Position numbers and translations under genes: made by a program. Positions 43,678-53,500 of a stretch of 64,000 bases of DNA are shown here, in pieces. The notes under the pieces are model-generated. The model saw nothing but the letters and a program-made list of their open reading frames with translations. It was not told where the DNA came from and made no database searches. Within the stretch, counting starts at the first letter, position 1. Each line of letters opens with the position of its first letter. This DNA is from Parapedobacter flavus (GTDB lineage Bacteria; Bacteroidota; Bacteroidia; Sphingobacteriales; Sphingobacteriaceae): positions 1 through 64,000 of the forward strand of contig NZ_JAYKZZ010000013.1 in NCBI RefSeq assembly GCF_035818675.1. The letters run 5' to 3'.

Positions 43678-44841
43678 TTATTTGCTGACCATAATCCTCC
43701 TTCCTTCTAATTGGAACCGTAACCCTGTATGGAACTCCAGCCCTGTCAACACTTCTGAAAGATTCACATCTCGGGGTAATATCCCCGAAAGTGTACTGCC
43801 GGTTTGTTCAGGCTTCATGATGAATTCGACATCATACCATCGCTCGACCTGCCGTGCAATGGTAGGCAAGTCGGCATTGTTCAGCACGAGAAACCCGTCT
43901 TTCCATGCGGTGTAATCCTGTACGCTTACTTCGGCAACTGTTAACCGATTGTCTTTGAGAATGGCTTGCTGGCCGGGTTTGATTATAGTTATACCAGCTT
44001 CTCCGGTGTGGGAAATGCTTACGGATCCTTCCACCAACGTGGTGGAAGTAGTCTGTTCATCTCCATACGCTGTGATGTTGAATTCCGTACCCAATACTTT
44101 TATTTCCTGTGCTTGGGTTCGCACGATAAAGGGATGTTTTTCATCGGTGGTTATGTCAAAATATCCTTCCCCCTTTAATTCGACCGTTCTTTCCTTTCCA
44201 GTGAACCGTGTTGGGTACCGTAATGAGGAAGCTGCATTGAGCCAGACTTTTGAACCATCGGGGAGTGTGATTTGGTATTGCCCACCTCGGGGCGTGCTAA
44301 GGGTGGCGTAATCTATGTCCTTTAGTGTCACGGATACTGTTTCGCCATCCGTATAAGCATATTGCTCTTTACCTGCAACGATGCCGTCTTTGTTTTCATT
44401 GAGCGGAATGCTGTTGCCGTTTGAAAAACGCAGCGTTGCACGGTTGCCTCCCGGTCCGATGTCTTCCGTTTGTTGGGCTATTGGTGCTGGGGATGAGGAT
44501 TTCCAGATACCCGAGTAGATGGAAAAGCCGACAACCATGATAAGGAGTGCGGCTATTGCCGTAGCCCAGACATAATAAGGTCTGATACGCCTTGCGCCTT
44601 CATCAGGGTGGATGCTTTTCTGCACATGACCATCCACTTGCCGGGCAATGGTTTTTACGAGCATCTTGTCTATCTCAACGGGAACAGGTTGGTCAAACTC
44701 CCGCATAATGAGGTCCCTCAACTGGTCGGCATGTTTGTCCGGACCGAAGTAATCCAACAGTTGCTGAAGTTCTTGATCCGTATAATCCCCGTTGAGGTAT
44801 TTGTGGAATAATTCCGTGATATGGGTGCGATGTTCGTTCAA
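43678..44841 (-). CDS. FecR-type anti-sigma factor
   Basis: A 387-residue protein with an N-terminal cytoplasmic sigma-binding part (about 1-85), one TM helix (about 88-108) and a periplasmic FecR domain with TPRGGQYQITLPDGSKVWLN and GYFDITTDEKHPFIV. The C-terminal STN-like region (ILPRDVNLSEVLTGLE) would touch the SusC STN domain. It lies between the sigma gene (97 bp) and susC, as expected for a cell-surface signalling locus. Confidence 0.93.
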   Translation of the reverse strand: MNEHRTHITELFHKYLNGDYTDQELQQLLDYFGPDKHADQLRDLIMREFDQPVPVEIDKMLVKTIARQVDGHVQKSIHPDEGARRIRPYYVWATAIAALLIMVVGFSIYSGIWKSSSPAPIAQQTEDIGPGGNRATLRFSNGNSIPLNENKDGIVAGKEQYAYTDGETVSVTLKDIDYATLSTPRGGQYQITLPDGSKVWLNAASSLRYPTRFTGKERTVELKGEGYFDITTDEKHPFIVRTQAQEIKVLGTEFNITAYGDEQTTSTTLVEGSVSISHTGEAGITIIKPGQQAILKDNRLTVAEVSVQDYTAWKDGFLVLNNADLPTIARQVERWYDVEFIMKPEQTGSTLSGILPRDVNLSEVLTGLEFHTGLRFQLEGRRIMVSK

Positions 44842-44937
44842 CGTCTATGCTTTTACCACTATTCAATCCTGAAAGGCAAATTAGTGACAAGGCATAGGAG
44901 AAAAAAAGTAAAATACTGATAATGAATGAGAAAATTT

Positions 44938-45534
44938 TCAAGAGGTTTCACCCATACGGATAGCGCAGGTAAGGAGTACGGCCAAGAGTTCGGGCCGGTT
45001 GGTAAGCTGTTCTTTCAGAAACGCCGTAGCGCGTTTGATATGCGTGTTTATGGTATTATGGGTGATGCCCAAACGTTTAGCGATGAGTTGGTAGGGCAAG
45101 CCCTCCAATTTGGCAAGGCGGTAAACCTCCCGTTGCTTTTCGGGCATCCTTTGCAGTAAATCTTCCAATATGCGCTGGTTTTCCTTTCGCAGCATATAGT
45201 CTTCAACCTGGCTTACCCCCTCTGCCATGATGGGCTGCAAATAAGTGCGTAGTCTTGCGTCATGTGCAGCTCTTCGGAACAGGTTATACGCTTTATTGCC
45301 GGCTATGGCAAACAAGTAGGATTTGAACGATTTGTCAATATTGATGGATGCCCTTTGTTCCCACACGGCTACAAAAGTATCCTGTGCTACTTCCTGTGCT
45401 AAATCCGGCGAACGGAATATATGGAGCAAGCGGCCGATAACGTGTTCTTTGTAGTGACTGTAGAGGTGTTCAAATGCTACGTGGCTACCGTCCCGTAAAT
45501 TCAATAGCAATTCCTTTTCTTCTGCCGTTACCAT
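44938..45534 (-). CDS. ECF RNA polymerase sigma factor
   Basis: A 198-residue sigma-70 of the Bacteroidota FecI-like group. Region 2 has SPDLAQEVAQDTFVAVWEQR and region 4 has LQRMPEKQREVYRLAKLEGL followed by the HTH LIAKRLGITHNTINTHIKRA. It sits upstream of fecR, susC, susD and tlpA. A small hypothetical gene precedes it by 11 bp on the same strand. Confidence 0.94.
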   Translation of the reverse strand: MVTAEEKELLLNLRDGSHVAFEHLYSHYKEHVIGRLLHIFRSPDLAQEVAQDTFVAVWEQRASINIDKSFKSYLFAIAGNKAYNLFRRAAHDARLRTYLQPIMAEGVSQVEDYMLRKENQRILEDLLQRMPEKQREVYRLAKLEGLPYQLIAKRLGITHNTINTHIKRATAFLKEQLTNRPELLAVLLTCAIRMGETS

Positions 45535-45545
45535 GGCCTTTTAAT

Positions 45546-45950
45546 CTATGGTGTATAGACGGTATAAAACCGCACCCAACCTGTTGCATTCATACCTCCT
45601 GCATCATCCGTACTTTCGATTTTACTCTCAAAACCGATTAGCTTGCTTGCCATGATTTTAAAAGTGCCGGATGTGGTATTTTCTACAGGTGGTGGATCCA
45701 CTTCCAAGGTAACAGGCAGCCGGTTTTCTACGGCAAATCCCAATTGGCAGGCAGCAATCTGTACCCATTTATCATTCAGGTCAGCCAGCCGGGTTTGCTG
45801 GGTGGCATCCAAAATAAAGTTAGTACTCACCCAATCCCTGAAATCGGCACGGATGGCATCTGCTTCTATCAGAAGTGCCGGGTCAGAGAGTGCATACAGG
45901 TCAGCCATTTTGTTTGCTACACCCACTGGAGTAAAGGGTTGCATGCTCAT
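45546..45950 (-). CDS. Hypothetical protein upstream of the sigma factor
   Basis: A 134-residue protein without signal peptide, TM helix or cysteine motif (a single Cys). The first half is helical (MADLYALSDPALLIEADAIR, QQTRLADLNDKWVQIAACQL) and the second is beta-rich with a VDPPPVENTTSGTF stretch. No family is recognised. It is likely co-transcribed with the sigma gene and divergent from the LytTR gene. A -7 box TACATTTG lies 31 bp upstream on the minus strand. Confidence 0.7.
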   Translation of the reverse strand: MSMQPFTPVGVANKMADLYALSDPALLIEADAIRADFRDWVSTNFILDATQQTRLADLNDKWVQIAACQLGFAVENRLPVTLEVDPPPVENTTSGTFKIMASKLIGFESKIESTDDAGGMNATGWVRFYTVYTP

Positions 45951-45981
45951 AATGGTCGTATTTTTTGTCTATAACATCGAA

Positions 45982-45998
45982 CAAATGTAATATTTTTG
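45982..45998. promoter_or_regulatory. Adjacent divergent -7 boxes
   Basis: TACATTTG on the minus strand (45982-45989) faces the hypothetical/sigma genes, and TATTTTTG on the plus strand (45991-45998) faces the LytTR gene. The plus box has TTTG at 45964-45967 with a rather long 23-bp spacer. Confidence 0.5.
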
Positions 45999-46040
45999 TA
46001 TATAATTGGTGGAATTTCTTATAAAAAAAATAAAAATGCG

Positions 46041-46841
46041 ATGTCAGGTAACCCATTATTCAGGTACAGGGACATTTATTTCCGGTTGATCATCTCATTG
46101 CTTGTCGCCCATTTTATAGTAACGTTTGGTGAAGCATATTCCTTATCGGAATTACTGCTCATGCGGGCATACTATCTTTCCCTGCCGGGTAGCTTTATTA
46201 TTGCTTTTATCCTGATCTCTTTGGTGCGCTGGATTACGATGCGGTTGGATAAACGTTATGACTGGATGGAAAAACCTTTGCTGCGGACAGCGTTACAGTT
46301 GCTCTTTGCCATTGTAGCTGTAAGTGTGGTCGCCTTTCTATTGGCAGCATTGTATTTCAGAGTTGTATTAGGGATAAATATTTTGGATACGGCTTATCTG
46401 CAATTTGATTTTCCGGTCATCGTATTGCTGTTGATATTGCTGAATGCGTATTATATAGTTTATTATTTCTACCTGCGTGCGGTGGGCAACAAGGAGTCAT
46501 CAGGGAGGGAGGTTTTTATCGTTAATAGCGGTGCGAGGAATATCCCGCTTCCGGTGGATGAGATTGCTTATTTCTTCCGCAGCGATGAGGTCAATTACGT
46601 ACGGGCTGTGAACAATACGGATTATATCATTACCCAATCCTTGGATGAAGTACAGCAGCAATTAGATGAGCGGCTTTTTTTCCGGGCTAACCGGTGGTTT
46701 CTGGTAAGTTTTAAAGCTTGCCGCCATTTTGAGATGTTGTCTTACGGCAAGCTGCAATTATTTGTCATACCAGAATTTAAGGAAGCCGTCATCATCAGCC
46801 AGAAAAGGGCGAAGTCTTTTAAAGAATGGATGGAACGGTGA
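46041..46841 (+). CDS. LytTR-type membrane transcription regulator
   Basis: 266 residues from the ATG at 46041; an in-frame ATG at 45996 overlaps the -7 box and is unlikely. Four TM helices fill about 10-145. The C-terminal LytTR DNA-binding domain (about 165-262) shows the PVDEIAYFFRSDEVNYV and RLFFRANRWFLVSF segments typical of this family. There is no receiver domain, so the membrane part would be the input. Divergent from the sigma operon, so it may control it. Confidence 0.88.
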   Translation: MSGNPLFRYRDIYFRLIISLLVAHFIVTFGEAYSLSELLLMRAYYLSLPGSFIIAFILISLVRWITMRLDKRYDWMEKPLLRTALQLLFAIVAVSVVAFLLAALYFRVVLGINILDTAYLQFDFPVIVLLLILLNAYYIVYYFYLRAVGNKESSGREVFIVNSGARNIPLPVDEIAYFFRSDEVNYVRAVNNTDYIITQSLDEVQQQLDERLFFRANRWFLVSFKACRHFEMLSYGKLQLFVIPEFKEAVIISQKRAKSFKEWMER

Positions 46842-47152
46842 AGTGTATTTTACCACAGTGCAATAAAAAAGCCGGCCGTAGAAACAACCGACATAAAACA
46901 TGATGATGTTTTTGCCCCGTATATCCAATGCCTATTTGCGGCAAAGAATAAGTTATTGAAGATAGCCATATTTTATGAATATCTGAATTGTTCAGTTTCT
47001 TTTTCTTGAATATTTTGCTCTTTTGCTCTAAGGAAATTCCTTGTAAATCTGTTGTACTCCCCTCCCAAATATTAGAATATTTTTAAACTCTATTCATCAG
47101 GATTTGCATTGTTAGATAATATTTGTATTTTGTTGATACAAAACGTCTTACC
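46842..47152. other. Intergenic, no gene seen
   Basis: AT-rich spacer of 311 bases between the LytTR gene and a small lipoprotein gene. It contains a weak TTTGCC/GGCAAA pairing around 46912-46937 and no convincing frame or promoter box. Confidence 0.5.
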
Positions 47153-47617
47153 ATGAAAAAAATTTTCCCATTTTTCCTGTTGATAGCAGGATTCATCATT
47201 TTTACCGCCTGCAATAAAGAAGGTGGCGGGGCTTCGGTTGATTCTTATAAGGTCTCAAGAGATTCTATTAGGTTCGTTGTAGATTCCACTTATATTTTTG
47301 ATGATAGTGTAATAGTGGAGGATACTGCTTTTTTGGATAGTGCATGTTTTAGGAATCAAGGCGGCACCTTTATGCTATATGCGAAGTTCGCAGGTTTTCC
47401 TGCTCCTAATTATATATGGGTACAACTAGGAAGTACATGGTATGGCCCTGCTCCGGTGTCTTTTGTGAGTCCGCCCAATACTTTCATTTATCACAGCCTT
47501 TGGCTTGACCAGCAGATTAAATACCTATTATTAAATTGTGTGAATATAAGGTTTACGTATTCACCGCCTTTCTATTCATCGCCGTATATCGACAGGTATG
47601 TATGCAGGTGTTGGTAA
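47153..47617 (+). CDS. Small lipoprotein with repeat-altered 3' end
   Basis: A 154-residue protein; the start at 47153 is chosen since MKKIFPFFLLIAG begins a clean lipoprotein signal with lipobox IIFTAC. The mature part begins with NKEGGG and continues with an acidic Asp/Ser-rich stretch (DSYKVSRDSIRFVVDSTY). No family is recognised. The last ~24 codons lie in the first unit of a 151-bp tandem duplication that also contains a REP hairpin. In the second unit one extra base changes the frame, which there stays open past the equivalent stop. Confidence 0.65.
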   Translation: MKKIFPFFLLIAGFIIFTACNKEGGGASVDSYKVSRDSIRFVVDSTYIFDDSVIVEDTAFLDSACFRNQGGTFMLYAKFAGFPAPNYIWVQLGSTWYGPAPVSFVSPPNTFIYHSLWLDQQIKYLLLNCVNIRFTYSPPFYSSPYIDRYVCRCW

Positions 47618-47655
47618 GTTGGTTGCGGATGGTCATGGTTTTGCGGCGTTCCTTT

Positions 47656-47684
47656 GCACGAGTTCCTTTCAGGAAACATCGTGC
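47656..47684 (+). repeat. REP hairpin, copy 1
   Basis: GCACGA/TCGTGC and TTCCT/AGGAA stems with a G/ACA internal loop and a TTC loop; 29 nt. The same sequence lies upstream of the RAYT gene. Confidence 0.85.
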
Positions 47685-47807
47685 AGGACATAAAATATAA
47701 GGTTTACGTATTCACCGCCTTTTTATTCATCGCCGTATATCGACAGGTATGTATGCAAGGTGTTGGTAAGTTGGTTGCGGATGGCTATGGTTTTGCGGCG
47801 TTCCTTT

Positions 47808-47836
47808 GCACGAGTTCCTTTCAGGAAATATCGTGC
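47808..47836 (+). repeat. REP hairpin, copy 2
   Basis: Same 29-nt hairpin in the same orientation, with one C-to-T change outside the stems. Confidence 0.85.
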
Positions 47837-47865
47837 AGGACATAATAGCTTGTATTTGTTCTTCT

Positions 47866-48581
47866 AAAATAATGCTCGTTGGAAACGTTGGTTTCAGCTC
47901 CAAAAATACAGTTTCAGACATGCAATCAGCATGTGGAGCGTTTTAGAGAAACAGATTGTTCTTCTGCCAAGCCGTTTTAAATGTGTTCGTAAGGTGAGGT
48001 TTTTCCTTTCAATATGATTGGTTCCGTTTTTTCTATTATGATGAATTTCAGAAGGTATGAGGCGGTTGTAGCTTGGTAACCTGTCGGTATGGATGTTTTT
48101 TGCTTCGGCAAATAACAAAGTGGATGTTACTTGCTGAAGGGTTTTATTGGTTCTTTTCCCTACTGTAAAATCTGCTACTTCTTTGGTATCCTTTCTAATG
48201 GCGTAAGCAATCCAATACTGCCGGTTTTTCTTTTGGATATAGGTGCACATTTCATCCATCTCATATTCTTTATGGTAGCTCAATATTGGCTTGGAGATAG
48301 AAGCAGCTAAGTTTATGATTCTTCTCAACACCGTACTGACAGCGATATGCAGTATCCTGGCAATGCTGCGCATCCCGCAACCTTCTACCAGCAGCGTTTT
48401 TATTTGATGGTTCTGAATGGTATATGCAGGATAGCTGTATTCTTTTACAAAGGTTTTGTGGCATTGTTTACAGCGATAGCGCTGTTTGTTATTAATGGTT
48501 CCGTATTTTATGGATGGGGTGTTACAGTTTTTGCAAGCTGGGTTGATGTTCATTTTTTCCTTGCAAGTTTGGCATTATTTC
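47866..48581 (-). mobile_element. IS1-family insertion sequence
   Basis: About 716 bp with AAATAATGC at the left end (47867-47875) and its inverse GCATTATTT at the right end (48572-48580); matching beyond that is weak. It contains one full-length IS1-type transposase gene. No target-site duplication is visible in the 8-9 bases on either side. Its right end lies in the 3' end of the RAYT gene. Confidence 0.75.
47894..48553 (-). CDS. IS1 family transposase
   Basis: A 219-residue transposase in one frame, with no programmed frameshift as in classical E. coli IS1. The N-terminal zinc finger is CKNCNTPS with CKQCHKTF, followed by an HTH (MRSIARILHIAVSTVLRRI). The catalytic core has YEMDEM, IHTDRLPSYN and NHIERKNLTLR, fitting the DDE arrangement of IS1. 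It appears intact. Confidence 0.93.
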   Translation of the reverse strand: MNINPACKNCNTPSIKYGTINNKQRYRCKQCHKTFVKEYSYPAYTIQNHQIKTLLVEGCGMRSIARILHIAVSTVLRRIINLAASISKPILSYHKEYEMDEMCTYIQKKNRQYWIAYAIRKDTKEVADFTVGKRTNKTLQQVTSTLLFAEAKNIHTDRLPSYNRLIPSEIHHNRKNGTNHIERKNLTLRTHLKRLGRRTICFSKTLHMLIACLKLYFWS

Positions 48582-49156
48582 CACCAATCCAAGTGTTCTA
48601 AATCCATCCATGATGTTACCGGGTATATCCCTTGTTCTCCTGTTTCGTAGAATTTGGCAGAACTGTGTGGGTAATCTATGGCCGCATCCGCCAACATCCA
48701 TTTTTTGCTGCATGGGTTGGCGTGGATATAGTTCATTTTTTGCAGGATGAATTTCTGTGAATAGCAGTGCAGTACATCAAAGCTTTTTTTGAAGACCGCA
48801 TATTTCTTTTGCCGTTTGATGTCTGAGTTGTTGACTGCTGTTTGTAATTGGTGGAGGATGTTTGTGTTATGTGTTTCTTGAAGTCTTTTTATGATTTCAT
48901 AAGTCATGAATCTTTTGCCGTTGCCGATGAGTGTATTGAGGCTTTTTTCTCCGCCGTGGTATGCGAGTAGCAGGTGTATATGGTTGGGCATGATGACGTA
49001 GCTGATGATGAGGTGGCCTTGTTGTTGCAGATGGCCGAACCAGTTATACACGAGGTCATAGGCGTTGGTGAGTTGTATGAGGGGAAGCCAGTGGGTGTTG
49101 GTGAAGGTGATGAAGTAAAGTCCCTGTTCGTGTATATGGGGTTTGCGGATGGACAT
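48575..49156 (-). CDS. REP-associated tyrosine transposase (RAYT, Y1/IS200-like)
   Basis: A 193-residue HUH nuclease. The metal-binding HUH-type motif is in VIMPNHIHLLLAY, and the catalytic tyrosine is probably in SFDVLHCYSQKF, with MNYIHANP after it as in the RAYT family. Its last codon and TAA stop are provided by the IS1 end (AAATAA), so the C-terminus is altered, though nearly full length. A matching REP hairpin lies 20 bp upstream. RAYTs are domesticated proteins thought to spread REP sequences. Confidence 0.9.
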   Translation of the reverse strand: MSIRKPHIHEQGLYFITFTNTHWLPLIQLTNAYDLVYNWFGHLQQQGHLIISYVIMPNHIHLLLAYHGGEKSLNTLIGNGKRFMTYEIIKRLQETHNTNILHQLQTAVNNSDIKRQKKYAVFKKSFDVLHCYSQKFILQKMNYIHANPCSKKWMLADAAIDYPHSSAKFYETGEQGIYPVTSWMDLEHLDWWK

Positions 49157-49175
49157 AGTTTTACTGCGTTGCTTT

Positions 49176-49204
49176 GCACGAGTTCCTTTCAGGAAACATC
49201 GTGC
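49176..49204 (+). repeat. REP hairpin, copy 3, upstream of the RAYT gene
   Basis: Identical 29-nt hairpin, in the same orientation as copies 1 and 2, with GCAGGACA after it. The region from the RAYT start codon to this hairpin is similar to the corresponding part of the two left copies. Confidence 0.85.
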
Positions 49205-49415
49205 AGGACACGGATTTTTTTCGTCACCAACAAGTTGATAGCACTATGTACCTTTTTATGGCTTTACAGCCTCATAATCTGTGTGTTTTCCTGTTTCGTA
49301 GGTGAAGATATTAGGCGTTTTTAAATTTTCGTGTTATTAGAAGTATTGATTTTATTGGCTTTTATCTTGGTTTTTTAAGAAAACAACAAGTTGAGAACAT
49401 TACCAAATTGCTAGA

Positions 49416-50516
49416 TTATCGTCCTGCTTTATTTATTAATTCACATGTCAACACTTTCCCTTGACCAATATAACCAACAATTTGACTGTCTTTATAAAAT
49501 GAAACCGGCTCTAAGTATAATGCCTTACGTAGGTGCTGATTATTCCATGTCAATCCATTATCTTTTGAAATGTACATTATAGGAGTTGACCCACCGAACC
49601 CGTGATGCATAGAATGATCTACTTCTGATGCAATAATTACAATGGCGTCATTATATTTATACATTTTGTGAATTGAAATATTTTCATTTTGTGAAAATAT
49701 TTCAATTTCTTTTGATTTTCCATTTTTATAGTTGTGTAAAATAAACTTGTTATTCTCATTACTTAATAACCAATAACTACCATTTGCGTCAACACTAAAC
49801 TCTACAATATCTATATCTTTTATGTATACCTGAACGGAATCTAATTCATTATTTTTTTTAGTTATGGAATAAATCCAATTTGTTTTTTTATTTCTTTTAG
49901 AAGAAATAAAAAAAATTTTTTCAGGCATAAATTTAACCACATCTACTGATTTGTTCAAATACTGCGTAGTCCAACTTTTTCCACCATTCATCGTACTTAA
50001 TACCTGATAATCTCCTGAAATATTTGATGATCTGTAAATGACATAACCTCTTTCTTCTGAATCAAAAAATACATCCTTAACAAATGCATTACCGTTATCC
50101 CATTCATGTATTTTTACTATAGTTTTATTTTCCTTTGAAATTTTATAAAGTTTGTGCACGCTGTACTTTAGAGATTGTTTTTCTTTGTAGTGTTGTCTAC
50201 TAATCAAATATATATATTCTTTGGTTTGACAAACAGCTTGGCACTTCCCTGGTATTCTATTTTTAATGGATCTCCAACCGCCGCTCATATCTTCTACGTT
50301 AGTTTGTTGAATCGTTATTTCACTAGTACGAAAATCTAACTTGTTCACTTCTATCACTCCGAATAAATAATGATGGTTTTCATCTGTTAACTGATGAGTA
50401 AATAATTCATGCCGAATATTAATGTTCGTTTGATAAATAATGCAGTTTGATAAATTAGGCTTACAACTGAGTATAATAACTATAATAAAAAATATTATAG
50501 GCGTTTTTATCTTCAT
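49416..50516 (-). CDS. Lipoprotein with BNR/Asp-box-like repeats, partner of the RHS gene
   Basis: A 366-residue protein with a lipobox IIVIILSC (Cys18). The mature part looks like a beta-propeller: Asp-box-like segments STMNGGKSWTT and SKDNGLTWNN and repeated hydrophobic strands. Asp-box propellers occur in sialidases and in many non-enzymatic proteins; no catalytic set is visible. It starts 6 bp after the RHS gene, at the position where immunity genes of polymorphic toxins usually lie. Immunity or a surface co-factor are both possible, and both are inference. Confidence 0.7.
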   Translation of the reverse strand: MKIKTPIIFFIIVIILSCKPNLSNCIIYQTNINIRHELFTHQLTDENHHYLFGVIEVNKLDFRTSEITIQQTNVEDMSGGWRSIKNRIPGKCQAVCQTKEYIYLISRQHYKEKQSLKYSVHKLYKISKENKTIVKIHEWDNGNAFVKDVFFDSEERGYVIYRSSNISGDYQVLSTMNGGKSWTTQYLNKSVDVVKFMPEKIFFISSKRNKKTNWIYSITKKNNELDSVQVYIKDIDIVEFSVDANGSYWLLSNENNKFILHNYKNGKSKEIEIFSQNENISIHKMYKYNDAIVIIASEVDHSMHHGFGGSTPIMYISKDNGLTWNNQHLRKALYLEPVSFYKDSQIVGYIGQGKVLTCELINKAGR

Positions 50517-50522
50517 AGTAAT

Positions 50523-53500
50523 TTAATATTTAATTTCCCATGGCTTTAACATTCCAGGATTTATTGGTGAATTCAAATAGAGAGTCGGATAAAATGGATT
50601 ATTTAATATATGTGGCAGTATTTGAATAATTTGATGAAGACCCTTAAAGGAGAAATATGAATCTAACCCGTCCGGGGTTTGCATTATTTTCCATAAATCA
50701 GGTACTCCAAGTTGCCCAAATTTCCCACTTTCAGTATATGCAGGGACGTGAGTACTATATGCAAATTTTGTAAAAGCAGTATTGTCTCCTTGAATAGATG
50801 GAGTGGCATTAATCCCTTCATTCATTTTTATTTGCAAAGATATTGCAGTTTCGTCCAACCATTCTTTACCTACATCAGATAACGTCGCTCGAGTTTCATT
50901 ATTAAAACGATTAAAATATTTATGTCCATACCCTAAATAATAATCTGGCGGACGGGTATTATATTTTGATATGTGATTTTTGTATCTTTCAACATAGTAA
51001 TTTTCATTACCAGTTACTTCTATATCATCATATTGATATTGCACCATATGAGGGTTTACGCCGTTTGTTAATTGCCAACCAGAGTTTTTTGTCATTGTCC
51101 AATTATAACCAAAAACGTCCGTAGTGGTTGCTCCTACAGACAAATTAGCACAAGGAATATATACGTCACCTACTTTTTGCCAACACCTTCCATCCTGATC
51201 GGTATAAGATATTGGATTGTCAGCCATTGCGGCATATGGAGATATCGTAATATTCTTATTAGCATCTGCAAGAGGGTCAACAGCTGTAAATCTCCCTAAT
51301 TGTGGGTCATATTCTCTTGCCATCAAGTCATACCAATGCAAATTGTTATGTTTTTCTAACTGAGCAGAGGTATACAAGTATCTGTTTTTTACAGGATTGT
51401 TAGAAGCAATATTTACAGTAAGTCCATAAGGGTAATAATGATTTTCTTCAACTAATTGACCCACATAATGTGATATACTTATCTGATCCATAAAGACATC
51501 AAGATTGTATGTAAGAGTGCTTATGTAAACAGATAAATATCCATTTCTTCCTACAGTCAACGGATTTTGTGTGCCTAACTGTTGCCACTCGCCAGCATCA
51601 CCACTAATTTGAATAGCACCACTTTCTTCAGGTACAATATGATAGTTTTCATCAAAGAAAATATAGTTTAAAAAAGCTTTTGGTTTATTCGGGTCTGTGT
51701 TGTCATGCAGAATATTATGGTAAGCGTCTACATAATTAGTTGTAGAAAACAGTTGTTCAACATAATCAATGCCATTATTTTCAGCTCCGCCTTCAAATCC
51801 TCCCAGCCCCTCAGAGAGAGTGGAAATAATAGCACTTAACATATCTTCCGCAGAAGGCTCGGTTTCGTTACTAAATGCTCCTTCATAGTAGCTATTTGCA
51901 GATAACCCAATTTTATCTCCTGCCATCACTTTTAAAACTATAGATGTGCCAATTTTATGGTCTTGTTCAGAAGCGTTAAGTCTTGCAGCCATTACATCGC
52001 CAGGATCAGGACTATCTGGATTATCATCTCTTACATCGTCTATATTACCAAATAAAAACGATTCAAGTCCTGCAGATGCAATTTCATGAGTGGCTAAATA
52101 GTCAAAAGGAATCGGCATTTCTACGGGCGTAATTATATTTCTAACATTCCCCAAATGATCTTTTACGAAAAAATGATAAGTAAACGTATTATCAGGATTT
52201 CTTAGAGCATATCCTTCTTCATGGGCAACGGTGTAAAGTTCTAAATTTTTATAAGTGAACGTGCCAATGTAATCATAGATGTCATTATTAGAACCTTGAT
52301 ATATTTCCATTAGTTTATTACCTGAAGCGTCATACACATAATGTATAAAATCCCCATTATTAAACTGCACACTTTCCGGCTTATTAAAGTGATTATTATA
52401 GATTACAATACCCTTATTTTTATCTTCTTCCATTTTACCACTAGGGTTATATACATAATCTACGTTTGTTGTATTATTATCTTTAAAATCATAATCAGAA
52501 AGCTGATTATTTACTGATATTGCGTCTGTTACAAATTGAAGTTTATTGCTAGCATCGCCATTTGCATAAGTATAATTAAGTTGATCTATAATAGTAGGTA
52601 GGACAGCTCCTGTAATTAAACCTAAACCATATCTATCTAATGTTTTTATGTTCCCATTCTTATCATATGTTATGTTATTTTCTGTAAAATTAGTTTCATA
52701 TTTATGCCATACGGGTCCTGTAGGAAAATGCGTATTTCCAAATTCTCTATAATCACCACTAAGAAGCCTGCCTAACTTATCGTAAACATATCCATATGCT
52801 CTAGGCTTACTCACGCCCGGACCTTTCCATATGATGCCACTAATATTTCCATCATGATAAATATCAGAGAAAGCATTATTATAATATTTTATTGCTTCTC
52901 CAAATGTTACCTTGGATGCATATGCACCTTCCGCATAATGAGCATTTATACCAGTTAAATCTCCCCTTACATTATAAGTATAGTCTTGATTTTCTATACT
53001 GCCTAAAGATTTTCTTGATATTCTTCCTAAATCATCATATGAATATGCAGCTATATTTTTCCATAAACTTGCGTTATCAATTTTATGGCTTATAACAGTT
53101 GGTTGTTGAGTGACTGTATTATATATATGATTAGTATAAACATTTGTATTCGTTTTTGAACTTAATGGGTTATTGTGTTTTATAATTGTATTAAGGATTT
53201 TTCCTTTAAAATCATATTGTGTAGCTGAGATATCCCACCCGTTTCTATGGTTTTGTGTTTTGGTTTGAATAACTCTACCGTTATTGTCATAAAAATACAC
53301 TGTAGTTACCCAGTCTAATACATTATTAAAATAGCTAGGATTAGCAACAGTCGATTTAAGAACTCTTGTTTTTGTAGCTGTTTTGTATCCTTTCGTTCTA
53401 TAGTTTACAGTCGGTTGTACAGCATATATACTATTAGTAGTATAGCCAGTGTAAACAGTAGGATCAAAGGGTATGTTAGACACATAATCATAATCATCAT

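Larger units (their letters stand above)
47546..47845. repeat. 151-bp tandem duplication containing a REP hairpin
   Basis: Units 47546-47696 and 47697-47845 are nearly identical (both start ATAAGGTTTACGTATTC). Differences include a C/T change near 47573, one inserted base after GTATGTATGCA, TC/CT near 47630, and C/T in the hairpin. Each unit ends with a REP hairpin and the flanking GCAGGACATAA. Each also holds a decayed copy of the RAYT gene's first bases and upstream sequence. Confidence 0.9.

Noticed and set aside
47654..47845. Small plus-strand frame in the tandem duplication
   Set aside because: It lies across the REP hairpins and is explained by the repeat.
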